DNA from: CAZBXE01 sp964496125
GTDB taxonomy: Bacteria > Chlamydiota > Chlamydiia > Chlamydiales > CAZBXE01
DNA length: 32,918 bases
NCBI GenBank assembly: GCA_964496125.1
Contig: CAZBXE010000017.1
Coordinates: forward strand, 1-32,918
Direction: 5' to 3'
This document shows, one piece after another, positions 1-7,375 of the stretch; position 1 is the first letter of the stretch; every line of letters starts with the position of its first letter. A program made the translations under genes and the position numbers. Below the pieces are notes generated by a model, which was not told the origin of the DNA, did no database searches, and saw nothing but the letters and a program-made list of their open reading frames with translations.

Positions 1-102
1 TCCGTGTTGTGTCAGAAGCACACGAGCTTACAATTTTTTTGTTGTAGGTTCAAGGTCTATTCCGAAATCCACTTTGATAAGTTGACCGAAGGGAGACTTA
101 TC

Positions 103-339
103 CTACAAGGCCTTCAAAAAGCCACATGCAAACATTAGACTAAATACAGCTTTGTCGAATTCGTTGAGAACATCATGTAAAAAGTATTTTTTGGAATCTG
201 TCGAAGAAGAAAGTTGCACTCTGTACGATAAGTCGTCAATATCCAACTTTTTGCTTAATTGTGATGCGCCATGCATCAGCAACTCATACATTTTTTCGTG
301 AGTAGCCTCATCGTGATTCATTTGTGTGCTTATGTTCAT
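103..339 (-). CDS. hypothetical protein, 78 aa
   Basis: I do not recognise this small protein. It begins MNISTQMNHDEATHEKMYEL and looks soluble and mostly helical, with a hydrophobic patch near the C-terminus (AVFSLMFACGF). It has no signal peptide and no obvious motif. No clear Shine-Dalgarno lies before its ATG. It sits 37 bases downstream of the remnant of the HigA-like antitoxin gene, on the same strand, so it may be the last gene of the nuclease-antitoxin transcript. Its base composition is AT-rich like the rest of the island. It could be a spurious ORF, but the reading frame is clean and nothing else occupies the region. Confidence 0.4.
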   Translation of the reverse strand: MNISTQMNHDEATHEKMYELLMHGASQLSKKLDIDDLSYRVQLSSSTDSKKYFLHDVLNEFDKAVFSLMFACGFLKAL

Positions 340-376
340 ATTATGGATTGAAAAAATCGTATTTTAAAGGGTCATT

Positions 377-727
377 TTAGCTTAATCTAAGATTTAATCC
401 CATAGCCACACATAGAGAAACAAGCGTATGTCATTTAGGATTTCCATTGCCTGAAAGTGTTTTATAAAAGCTTTCGCGGCCAACGTGCGCCTTTTTAGCT
501 AATGCGTCAACACCGCTTTGTGCTTCAGCGACGTTTCGAAGAGCGATTAAGAAAAGATGTGGAGATTCTTCATCACCTTTAAGATTGTCTTCTAAGGCAG
601 CATTAAGATAGGCAACGGCTTCATAGTGACCTTTTAGCGTTTTTAAGAGCCATTCTTGATACTTTTTATTTTTTGCTAGCCAATCAAAAATTCGAAGTGC
701 GCTAAGTGTTTGAGGATCAAATGGCAT
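377..727 (-). pseudogene. HigA-type antitoxin gene interrupted by an in-frame TGA
   Basis: The protein matches the 'probable addiction module antidote' HTH family (TIGR02684-like). It has the YLNAAL segment (about residues 40-45), a Leu/Ala-rich helix (FLIALRNVAEAQSGVDALA) and the HTH signature RESFYKTLSGNGNPK. The frame stops at a TGA (431-433) after residue 98. Reading on in the same frame gives HTLVSLCVAMGLNLRLS and then TAA at 377-379, which is what the end of this family looks like (GNPxxxTLxxVLxALGLxLS). The intact gene would therefore have encoded about 116 residues, and the TGA (from a Trp or Leu codon) is a point nonsense mutation. Chlamydiota use TGA as stop. The start codon directly follows the stop of the nuclease gene (TAA|ATG), which implies translational coupling. 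The usual RelE/HigB-like toxin neighbour is absent. A shortened protein may still be made. Confidence 0.75.
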
Positions 728-2983
728 TTAGTTCGTGGTTAGTAAGTCAAAAAAACTTAGCTGAAGTTGATTCTTGCTGCATAGGGAGCACCATTTTTGC
801 TCATATACAATATCGTCGGCGCGAGATGTCCATTCATGTCTTTTTTTACAAATCATTTTTATTTTAGTTTTTCCTTGTAGATATTCAGTTGATAAACATT
901 TACCTCCACGGCTGCTCGCAAATTCTTGGAAATATTCTATTGAGAATTTTCGCCTATTATTTCGCGCGCAAATAGAACATCCAGACTTTCTTTTTGTTCG
1001 ATTTACAATCGTTGCTTGCCAGGAATGGCCTTTTTCACACTTCCACGCAACTTTTTTGTTTACATGAGGAGTACAATCAGATGGATTGAGCCCTTCGTTT
1101 AACTCATAATCCCATTCAGACAGTAGTTCAGGGTATGAAGTTGCTAAATTATTCGTCTCTGAAGCATAACGCCCATAGCAAAATGGACAGCCCGAACCTT
1201 GGGCTCTGCTACTACAAACTGCTTGCCATTCGTGACCTAAAGGGCATTTCCACCAAAATTTTACATTGCAGTTTGGAGTGATTTCTTCAGGGGGAACGCC
1301 ATTTTTTTCATGATGCCATTCAGCAGCTAACTGAGGATGTATTTTTGCTAAATTCCATTCATTGGTTGCTCTGTTGGGAAAAACACGAGGGCAGGAAGGA
1401 CATCCTGTATTTTGACTTGAACGATTATTTAACGAGGTTTCCCAAGTATGACCCTGTTTACATCGCCACCAAACATTTTTATTGGCCGCAGGCATAAAAT
1501 GCTCGGGAGATAAGGGAGCATTTAAATCATATGCCCATTCGCTTGCAAGGTCGGGTCTTTTGCTAGCAAGTGAAAGCTCGTAAGGAGGTGCGGGAAGCTG
1601 AGAAACTATTTCCCGATATAGGTTACTATTAAGAAGAGAGCCTCCATTAATATACTGTTGAAGCTTTTCGCGTTCTGTATCGGACAAAGTAGCAAACTGG
1701 ATGATTTGATGGATAAGGCTAGAGATTATCGGAAAAGGATTAGTTGACCATTTAAAAGAAATGTCACGTTCACTTAGTAGAGGCAATCCATTTTCTCTTA
1801 AACGAAATAGCTGAATACCCTTTTCTTCAAATATTTTTTGTTTGAGAGTGTCAGTACTTGATTTATCTTTATGCCAATACACACCATCAATCTCTATTCC
1901 AATTTTTTTATCTGGAAGAAATATATCACATTCATAGGTTTCTATTTTTTCACGCCAAGAGACATTAGAAAATAGAGCTTTAATTTCAGCATAAATAGCG
2001 ATCTCTATTCTAGATGTTTGGTTGGAGCATTTAGGACAACCTGTGCCGTTGTGAACTCTAGTGCCAACAGTTCCCGGCCATTCATGGCCATGCTTGCAAA
2101 TCCACCAGACTTTTGCTCCGCCACCTGCCATTACATCTTTGGGAGTTAATAGTTTGTTTTTAGTCGGATGCCAGTCTTTTGCAATATCAGGACGTAGAAG
2201 CTCAAGGCTATTTTCAATGCATAATTTGCGATTTAAGCAATAAGGGCAGTCACCTTGGTAACCTTTTCTTGTTTTATTTGAAATTGTAGCCTGCCACGAA
2301 TGATTCCTTTCACACTTCCACCAAACTTTTTGATTTGCTCTTGGAGTGAGCTTGAGCGGGTCAAGATGTATATTCTTTTCAAAATCCCATTCTTTTAATA
2401 ACTCTGGATATACCAGACCAAAATTTCGTTTCTCTGTAGGTTTTTGACCAGAACAGTAGGGGCAGCCAATTCCTCGATTTCGGCTATTGATGACTGCTTC
2501 CCATTCATGATTTTCTATGCAAATCCACCATGCTTTTATTCCTGAACCAGATGAGACATCATTTGGAGTTAAATCTCCATTTTTAGATGGATGCCACTCT
2601 TTTGCTAGGTTAGGATTTTTTAATTGTAAGGTGTTCTCATTTAGAGCTAATCCTAAGGCTTGTTCAATTGAACGACCCTTCTTTAATGATTCGATTACGT
2701 GCGTATAGGCGCGTTGATAGTGTTTTGCCGCTTCTTTTAGAGTTTTAAACTCATTGCCTTTTACTTGAATGGGGATGCCAGCGTTCTTAGATGCAAAGCT
2801 TGGGGGAGGTGCGAGACCCACGGCTTGCTCAGGTGACCAGCCTTTTGAAAGACGATAATCGACTGTATTGCGTGATTTACCAAATGCTTTCGCGGCACCT
2901 TCAAGGGAGTCATATTCCTTTCCTTGAATAATAATTTTTCTTTTATTAGATGGTTTGGCTGTTTGTTCTTTCTTTGGATCCAT
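728..2983 (-). CDS. multi-zinc-ribbon protein with a central PD-(D/E)XK (Vsr/DUF559-like) nuclease domain
   Basis: This 751-residue protein is modular. Residues 16-57 and 72-112 are two helical repeats (GKEYDSLEGAAKAFG... RLSKGWSPEQAVGL and a second copy) that resemble small DNA-binding modules of mobile endonucleases. About seven treble-clef zinc ribbons follow (DUF4379/PF14311 style: EWxxxxN...LTPxxV...WWxC...HxW...GCPxC) near residues 120-179, 187-250, 257-320, 470-532, 545-602, 612-673 and a worn one at 680-736. Between ribbons 3 and 4 lies a nuclease-like core: E328, D353 in ECDIF, E364 and D366 in IGIEIDGVYWH, then LFRLRENGL, as in Vsr/DUF559 nucleases. It is probably cytoplasmic and nucleic-acid binding. 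A TATAAT box lies upstream and an antitoxin-like gene follows directly. The role is inferred: defence, mobile-element endonuclease or nucleic-acid surveillance. The DNA is more AT-rich than the core genes, which suggests acquisition. Confidence 0.8.
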   Translation of the reverse strand: MDPKKEQTAKPSNKRKIIIQGKEYDSLEGAAKAFGKSRNTVDYRLSKGWSPEQAVGLAPPPSFASKNAGIPIQVKGNEFKTLKEAAKHYQRAYTHVIESLKKGRSIEQALGLALNENTLQLKNPNLAKEWHPSKNGDLTPNDVSSGSGIKAWWICIENHEWEAVINSRNRGIGCPYCSGQKPTEKRNFGLVYPELLKEWDFEKNIHLDPLKLTPRANQKVWWKCERNHSWQATISNKTRKGYQGDCPYCLNRKLCIENSLELLRPDIAKDWHPTKNKLLTPKDVMAGGGAKVWWICKHGHEWPGTVGTRVHNGTGCPKCSNQTSRIEIAIYAEIKALFSNVSWREKIETYECDIFLPDKKIGIEIDGVYWHKDKSSTDTLKQKIFEEKGIQLFRLRENGLPLLSERDISFKWSTNPFPIISSLIHQIIQFATLSDTEREKLQQYINGGSLLNSNLYREIVSQLPAPPYELSLASKRPDLASEWAYDLNAPLSPEHFMPAANKNVWWRCKQGHTWETSLNNRSSQNTGCPSCPRVFPNRATNEWNLAKIHPQLAAEWHHEKNGVPPEEITPNCNVKFWWKCPLGHEWQAVCSSRAQGSGCPFCYGRYASETNNLATSYPELLSEWDYELNEGLNPSDCTPHVNKKVAWKCEKGHSWQATIVNRTKRKSGCSICARNNRRKFSIEYFQEFASSRGGKCLSTEYLQGKTKIKMICKKRHEWTSRADDIVYEQKWCSLCSKNQLQLSFFDLLTTN

Positions 2984-3022
2984 TTTACGGTTTTCTTAGC
3001 CTATAAGAATTAATAGGAAACG

Positions 3023-3050
3023 ATTATACCTCTTACGAAAAAGTTTTCCA
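3023..3050 (-). promoter_or_regulatory. predicted housekeeping-sigma promoter of the nuclease operon
   Basis: On the minus strand a perfect TATAAT (3028-3023) is preceded, after 16 bases, by TGGAAA (3050-3045), which matches TTGACA at four of six positions. The predicted start of transcription is near 3016, giving a leader of about 30 bases before the nuclease ATG. There is no strong Shine-Dalgarno in that leader. Confidence 0.5.
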
Positions 3051-3073
3051 TAGTTTCATGATAGAATTTTAGG

Positions 3074-3273
3074 GGCGATGAGGCTGACTGTATTTGTTTG
3101 GGCTATCCGAGCCTATGACTATTTTGACCCAACTTTTGAGAAGGTCCACCCATAAGGAGTTGATTGCTAAAACGCTGAGAAAAAGAAACCCAGTCAAAAG
3201 TTCGAAGTGTTCCCAGTATCTGGAGATTTATACAAGAGGCGTCTCGAGAGTTTTCTCGATACGCCTTTTTTTT
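3074..3273 (+). ncRNA. candidate structured small RNA ending in an intrinsic terminator
   Basis: No convincing gene lies upstream of the strong plus-strand terminator at 3237-3273, yet the 160 bases before it can fold. There is a GGCT/AGCC hairpin at 3101-3113, a 9-bp long-range pairing of 3131-3139 with 3194-3202 (AACTTTTGA with TCAAAAGTT), and a CCAG/CTGG hairpin at 3213-3223. A possible -10 box (TAGAAT, 3062-3067) would start transcription near 3074, giving an RNA of about 200 bases, but I see no good -35 box. It does not carry the conserved landmarks of tmRNA, RNase P, SRP RNA or tRNA that I checked by eye. It could instead be the remains of a decayed gene. Confidence 0.3.
3237..3273 (+). 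terminator. rho-independent terminator
   Basis: The arms AGGCGTCTCGAGA (3237-3249) and TCTCGATACGCCT (3254-3266) pair over 13 positions with one mismatch around the loop GTTT. A run of eight T residues begins at the 3' end of the stem. This is a strong plus-strand terminator with no recognised protein gene in front of it. Confidence 0.8.
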
Positions 3274-3415
3274 GGCTTAAGGGGAAATTTGCGTCAAACA
3301 TATCTTTTAATCTCCCCCATCATAGACCTAACCCAACCCTTTTTTAATAGAGCGCTCTCATGAGAAGGTTCTTGCAACTATTGTCTGGAAACAAGCTCTT
3401 GCTTTCATCTCAAGA

Positions 3416-3587
3416 TATACACAAATAAGCTGAAAAGTTGGTTTCTGCCTGCGTCGGCCTAGCTCTCAATTTTTGCCCGCCTGCATTGCTAAGGTTTTTA
3501 ACCTTAGCTTCTTCGGCGACGCTAAGCTTGCAAAAATTGAGAGCGCCTCCTTGGCATATTCCCAACTTTTCAGCTTATTTGTGTATA
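3416..3587. repeat. 172-bp nested palindromic element (MITE-like) with 26-bp terminal inverted repeats
   Basis: The outer arms, TATACACAAATAAGCTGAAA plus AGTTGG (3416-3441) and their exact complement (3562-3587), match over 26 bases. Inside are a second pair of 15-base arms (GCTCTCAATTTTTGC at 3462-3476 and its complement at 3530-3544) and a central hairpin with a 9-bp stem and 3-base loop (GCTAAGGTT at 3488-3496, AACCTTAGC at 3500-3508). There is no reading frame. ATCTC occurs on both sides (3407-3411, 3589-3593) but not flush with the arms, so a target duplication is doubtful. The stretch between the terminator and this element (3274-3415) shows nothing I can name. Confidence 0.75.
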
Positions 3588-3671
3588 GATCTCTGATGAC
3601 TAAAGAGCATAAGAAAGTTTTCCATTCACAAGGAATGTGATTAAAAAAATTAATCCGTCATATCCTAAGAC

Positions 3672-4910
3672 TTAATACATGTAGCCCCAAGAAAGGGAGC
3701 AAGATGTGCTTTGCCTCTCTCCAGTAAATTTCCCGCCCCCAAACTCTGCGGGCATAAGTCCTGAAGCCTTATTTTTAAAGCCATAAGAAAAGACTAAAAA
3801 CAGGTCATGTTTTTCGTATCTAAAGTTAGCGCCAAGAGACAAAATGTTATAAATTGTCTGCAAGACATAGGAGTGAGAGAGAAGATTATCACTTTTAGGG
3901 TACTTAAACCGTTTAGAAAAACCCGCCCCCACAGCTAAGTGAGAGTCAAGCTTAGCTCCTATGCCGCAATTAATGTAGGTGGCGTTTTGCAGTCCTGGGC
4001 CAGGAGAATTATCTGAGCCGTGTTTATTTAAATTCAAACTCCCGTTAGGGAGAACGCCGTTATTTGCCTCTGGAATATCGCCAAGATTCGACCATAGTAC
4101 TTCAAGCTTTCCTGCAACATTACTCGTAAATCCGTAGGTAAACCCACCTCCTGCAGTTTGCGGAATAGAGTTTTTTGCATATTGGGGTTCAAAGCCTCGG
4201 TATTTTCCGAAGTGCCCGCAGTAGGTTTTTTTTGCCCAAGCGGCACCGAATTTTAAATGGTCTGTTACATTCCATCTAAAACCAAGAGTGCACCCGACCC
4301 CCTGGGAATGATCAGTTCCCCGATTCGTCACATTTCCGGGAGAAACTGACCGCGCTGGAGTATCCGAATTTTGGAAACCATTTCTAAGGTGCGAGAGGTA
4401 AAAATAATCAAGCGACCCCCCAAAAGAAGCAGAGCTACCCAATTTGCAAGAAAACACGGCAGACACCACATTAGTTTTATCACGGATCTTAATCGGTGTT
4501 GTTCCTACAAAGGCAATAGGCTCTTCCGTGCCTGATTTCCTTGTTGTGGGCGTTGTGTAGACAGCAAGACTAAAAGAGGTTTCAACAGGGCAGTTTTGCA
4601 CACAGATCTCAAGCTGCTTATGAACTGCAAAATCAACACTTAATATGTTCTTAGATTTGTAGGTTAAGTCAGTTTGACCAAGGGGAAAAAGTGGGTTGTC
4701 ATCCTGGTTATCCAGGCTTGATTTTTGCACAATCCAAAAACCCCCGATATCAAGGCGGTCTTTGATCCAAACGGCATTTGCCGGATTAACAACGCCAGCA
4801 AAAGCATTATTCCCGTCAGAAAAAGAGTTGGGACGCCCCCCAGCCAAAAACCCATAGGCGGCTGCGGCATAGAGTCCCATGATATTGATGAAGAGTATAT
4901 GTTTGATCAA
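3672..4910 (-). CDS. FadL/OmpP1-family outer-membrane transport protein
   Basis: This 412-residue protein has an export signal (MIKHILFINIMGLYAAAAYG) followed by AGGRPNSFSDGNNAFAGVVN and the NPAN motif typical of the N-terminal plug of FadL/TodX-type porins. The rest consists of alternating, glycine- and aromatic-rich strands that end in an aromatic residue (SLSWGYMY), as beta-barrels do. FadL proteins pass hydrophobic molecules such as long-chain fatty acids through the outer membrane; the substrate here is not known. The start is TTG (4908-4910), chosen because it gives a complete signal peptide; an ATG ten codons later would leave a very short one. A Shine-Dalgarno is poorly placed for both. 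It appears to be transcribed alone. A lipid-uptake role would suit the fatty-acid-activating fusion enzyme at 27571-30309, but that is inference. Confidence 0.75.
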   Translation of the reverse strand: MIKHILFINIMGLYAAAAYGFLAGGRPNSFSDGNNAFAGVVNPANAVWIKDRLDIGGFWIVQKSSLDNQDDNPLFPLGQTDLTYKSKNILSVDFAVHKQLEICVQNCPVETSFSLAVYTTPTTRKSGTEEPIAFVGTTPIKIRDKTNVVSAVFSCKLGSSASFGGSLDYFYLSHLRNGFQNSDTPARSVSPGNVTNRGTDHSQGVGCTLGFRWNVTDHLKFGAAWAKKTYCGHFGKYRGFEPQYAKNSIPQTAGGGFTYGFTSNVAGKLEVLWSNLGDIPEANNGVLPNGSLNLNKHGSDNSPGPGLQNATYINCGIGAKLDSHLAVGAGFSKRFKYPKSDNLLSHSYVLQTIYNILSLGANFRYEKHDLFLVFSYGFKNKASGLMPAEFGGGKFTGERQSTSCSLSWGYMY

Positions 4911-5019
4911 TCCTAAGGTTGCCTCTAATCGGATATTGAGAGCAAGAAAAATTTGAAAATACCAGCAAACCCGCGAGTTGGAGATCTCAAACGCCTACAC
5001 TTCAATGTGGGCGAGCAAG

Positions 5020-5241
5020 CTACCCCTTCTTGCAGGCCCTGCAAGATGTAAAGTAACTACCGAATAGAGCTAGACCCGACAGGCCAACCAGCCCATAAAC
5101 AATACGTGAGGCAACTGTACCGACTCCAAAAATGTAATCCACAAGATTGAAACCAGCTACAGCAATCAGCCCCCAGTTAATCGCCCCAATGATAACCAAG
5201 GCACCTACGACTTTACAAAGTACACAAGCTTGCTTTAACAT
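5020..5241 (-). CDS. DUF378 family small membrane protein
   Basis: The 73-residue protein has two membrane helices (about 9-30 and 43-62) with the family's signature segments AINWGLIAVAGFNLVDYIFG and RIVYGLVGLSGLALFG. DUF378 proteins are short inner-membrane proteins of unknown function. Cysteine pairs lie at both ends: C6 and C9 near the start, and CRAC near the C-terminus. I chose the ATG at 5239-5241 because AGGAGG stands five bases before it; a GTG two codons upstream would overlap the Shine-Dalgarno. The gene stands between the FadL-like porin gene and a disrupted gene, all on the minus strand. Family assignment is firm; function is unknown. Confidence 0.85.
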   Translation of the reverse strand: MLKQACVLCKVVGALVIIGAINWGLIAVAGFNLVDYIFGVGTVASRIVYGLVGLSGLALFGSYFTSCRACKKG

Positions 5242-5309
5242 ATACACCTCCTATAGAAACCATAACTCCTTACAGGCTGATTATACCACAGGGAAATTTT
5301 ATGGGTGGA

Positions 5310-6004
5310 TCATGCAATAAAAAAACCCCAACTTCTTCTGCATAAACTAGATAGCAAAACCCAATAATCAAAAGAACGCCTCTTCCGTGGATCAAACCCC
5401 TCAGGAAACATATCTGCTTCAAACTGAAAGTCCCGCGATGATTCAGCCTCTTCCTTTTCCACCTCTCTAGCATGCTCTTGACTAGACGCATCGCTTCCTT
5501 GCCAAAACTCCCTCACAAAAGGAACATCTAAATCGTCTGATCGAAAAGGCTTTGTAGAGGTAAGACTAGCTTGTTGTATGCGATATAAGGGCTTGTGATA
5601 GAGCGCGGGGTCCGCTTGAGATTGGAGAGCAAAACCATGCTGCGCGGTCTTCCAAGCAAAAGAAGGCATGAAGTCATTACGTGACGAATATACAATAGGT
5701 TGAGCTGAATAAGAGATTACGCGCACAACTGGTAAACAACCGACCGGGAAGAGGGTCGGTGGGAGAAAACCACTAGAGGGCAAGGAACTACCATCCCACT
5801 GCCTCTAAAGGGTCTATACGCCATAGGTGGAACAAGGGGCGGCGATACAATCCTTACAAAAGGATAATAGGCTCGCCAAAAATCACTCGTGACTACTCCC
5901 TCCCCTTTAGCGGAGGGAGTAGTCACCAATACGGGCGTTGACTTCTTTCTTTCGAACAGTTGGTTTGTCAATCTTTTGGCGAATATTCGCACGAACCCAT
6001 TCAC
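5310..6004 (-). pseudogene. frame-disrupted gene of unknown function
   Basis: Two adjoining minus-strand frames look like halves of one protein. The first, from a GTG at 6004 just after AGAGGAGG, reads VNGFVRIFAKRLTNQLFE and continues to PPMAYRPFRGSG, ending at 5717. The second is open from about 5806, has only a TTG start (5783), and reads DGSSLPSSGFLPPTLFPVG through PIVYSSRNDF and the acidic stretch REVEKEEAESSRDF to 5310. A single shift between about 5783 and 5820 would join them at PFRGSG/DGSS. The proline- and tyrosine-rich style carries across the joint (PFVRIVSPPLVPP versus LPVVRVISYSAQP). The joined product would be about 225 residues and has no recognised domain. Two short independent ORFs, or a sequencing error, remain possible. 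Confidence 0.4.
5889..5926. repeat. perfect 15-bp inverted repeat inside the disrupted gene
   Basis: GTGACTACTCCCTCC (5889-5903) and GGAGGGAGTAGTCAC (5912-5926) are exact complements around an 8-base loop. Read on the minus strand, TTTTT follows after about seven bases, so weak termination is possible, but the structure is not a typical terminator. It lies in the N-terminal half of the disrupted gene. Confidence 0.7.
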
Positions 6005-6119
6005 CCCTCCTCTTCGATAGAGGGTGTTCAAACAAGAAATATCCAAGTTGGTGGTTTCTTTTTCGGAGCGGGTTTAGGTCACTCTTTCTAAGCCAGACGA
6101 GCGCGGATATACACCTCTG

Positions 6120-6464
6120 CTACACTCTTCCATAATCATCTTCATAACGCTCAATATCTGTCTCCAGGGTTCTGCCTGTAGCCACTTCCAAAATCACAGC
6201 TTCTGTAACACCGATAATCCGATGTTTTTTTTTCTTAGGCACGTAGAGAACATCTCCGGGTTGGGCATGGTGCTTTTTCGTGCCAATGTGCGCTGTAATC
6301 GATCCGCTGAGAACATACCAAACTTCATCACGAAGCTCATGGCTTTGGAGAGAAAGCCTTGCGTTCGCATGGACAAAAAGCTTTTTTATCCAATGGTCTT
6401 GAGCCTTCTTCAAGATCGTATACCCGCCCCAAGGACGCTTTACTTGCGGAATTTCTCTCTTCAT
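6120..6464 (-). CDS. stand-alone cupin of the mannose-6-phosphate isomerase (type II) family
   Basis: The 114 residues match the C-terminal cupin of bifunctional mannose-1-phosphate guanylyltransferase/mannose-6-phosphate isomerase. It has RPWGGYTIL near the start, then ARLSLQSHELRDEVWYVLSG with the metal-binding His and Glu, GDVLYVPKKKKHRI with the third ligand region, and the closing TGRTLETDIERYEDDYGR. Such short proteins interconvert fructose-6-phosphate and mannose-6-phosphate, or are related sugar-phosphate cupins. The usual nucleotidyltransferase half is absent. Its ATG overlaps the stop of the upstream beta-barrel gene (ATGA), so the two are translationally coupled; TAGGA in the end of that gene serves as ribosome binding site. 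The family is clear; the exact substrate is inferred. Confidence 0.85.
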   Translation of the reverse strand: MKREIPQVKRPWGGYTILKKAQDHWIKKLFVHANARLSLQSHELRDEVWYVLSGSITAHIGTKKHHAQPGDVLYVPKKKKHRIIGVTEAVILEVATGRTLETDIERYEDDYGRV

Positions 6465-7315
6465 TGATTCCTATTGGTATCGACTAGGAAGTTTGAGTTG
6501 TTGGCAAGCGGCATGTAGGTTGCGCTATAGCAACCCCTATCTCCGTAAATATAGGTAATCCCAACACAAACGTTCGAAGCATAGTTTCGGCTTTGTACAG
6601 ATTTGGCAACGCACCTTGCCCCCATGTAGCTGCCGTGTGCATCCACAACAAAACAATCGCAAAGAGGAGCACGAAGAGCAAAACCTGCAACCCACGTTCC
6701 CGCTGTATGGTGGGGAAAACGCAAGCTATTTGTATACGGGGCCCCTACCCAAAAAGTTGTTGTTCCTAAATTGTCAAAATAGTGGGTCCAAAAGGCGCTA
6801 AGCTGACTGATGGCACGAAAAGAAAGTGGAACACCAAGGGCAGTTCTATGGGCCGTACTGAGTTGCAGCGTACCCCAAAATCCAACTTCCTCCTGGCAAA
6901 ATACATAGCCCCCTTGGTAGCGAAGCTGGTCCACGCTCACACTTCGATCATAAATTCCAAAGTGGTTTGCATACTGCCCATCGTAGACAACACCTACATT
7001 CCATTGTCCTAAGGAAGAAAAAAGCCCCGTTGTGAAAAATGCCTGCTGCTCGGTTGCTTGTGGGTTTTTAAAAACCAAGTTCTCTCTTCCGTACCAGTTA
7101 TAGAACCCAAGGCTACCTCCCACCTGAAAACCAAAGAGATTGCAAACGCTTGTTCCATAATTGCCAGAGAGAAAGATACCGCTATTTCCATTCCAACTCC
7201 CTTCCGGCAACCCGCGATACGTATCTGCAGAAAGATTAAGCTCAAAAGTCCCTGCACAGACAGAAACGCTCAGCCAAGAAAACATGATAAAAGTTATTGC
7301 AAATTGCCTCTTCAT
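6461..7315 (-). CDS. predicted exported beta-barrel outer-membrane protein
   Basis: The 284-residue product starts with a standard signal peptide (MKRQFAITFIMFSWLSVSVCA, cleavage before GTFEL). The mature part is made of alternating strands rich in Gly, Tyr, Phe and Trp (for example GGSLGFYNWYG, QWNVGVVYDG, FWTHYFDNLGTTTFWVGAPY), typical of a small outer-membrane barrel. Several cysteines (CNLF, CQEE, LCDC, RGCYS) could give the disulphide cross-linking common in chlamydial envelopes. I do not recognise a named family, although similar proteins with unknown function occur in Chlamydiota and Planctomycetota. GGGAG lies ahead of the ATG. It shares a transcript with the cupin gene that overlaps its stop. 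No sequence links it to a specific ligand. Confidence 0.6.
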   Translation of the reverse strand: MKRQFAITFIMFSWLSVSVCAGTFELNLSADTYRGLPEGSWNGNSGIFLSGNYGTSVCNLFGFQVGGSLGFYNWYGRENLVFKNPQATEQQAFFTTGLFSSLGQWNVGVVYDGQYANHFGIYDRSVSVDQLRYQGGYVFCQEEVGFWGTLQLSTAHRTALGVPLSFRAISQLSAFWTHYFDNLGTTTFWVGAPYTNSLRFPHHTAGTWVAGFALRAPLCDCFVVDAHGSYMGARCVAKSVQSRNYASNVCVGITYIYGDRGCYSATYMPLANNSNFLVDTNRNQ

Positions 7316-7346
7316 TGGCTATTCTCCCTCTTCAGACGTTACTCGC

Positions 7347-7375
7347 AGGTTAAATGTGAATACAGTTATTTTCAA
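7347..7375 (-). promoter_or_regulatory. weak candidate promoter for the beta-barrel/cupin operon
   Basis: On the minus strand TTGAAA (7375-7370) is followed after 17 bases by TAACCT (7352-7347), about 30 bases before the beta-barrel gene's ATG. The -35 box is good and the -10 box is poor. The 228-base gap also has to hold the promoter of the divergent Kelch-like gene, where a TTGACA at 7396-7401 lacks a convincing -10 partner. Confidence 0.3.

Noticed and set aside
431..433. TGA read as tryptophan or selenocysteine
   Set aside because: Many genes here end in TGA as a normal stop, and no recoding structure is visible; nonsense mutation is simpler.
774..2708. Several plus-strand frames opposite the zinc-ribbon gene
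   Set aside because: They are antisense to the regular WWxC and GCPxC pattern of the real gene and have no recognisable product.
3199..3206. TTCGAA resembling the T-loop of a tRNA
   Set aside because: No acceptor, D-arm or anticodon stem can be built around it.
3094..3363. An 89-codon plus-strand frame in the intergenic region
   Set aside because: It runs straight through the strong terminator at 3237-3273 and has no ribosome binding site, so it is not a gene.
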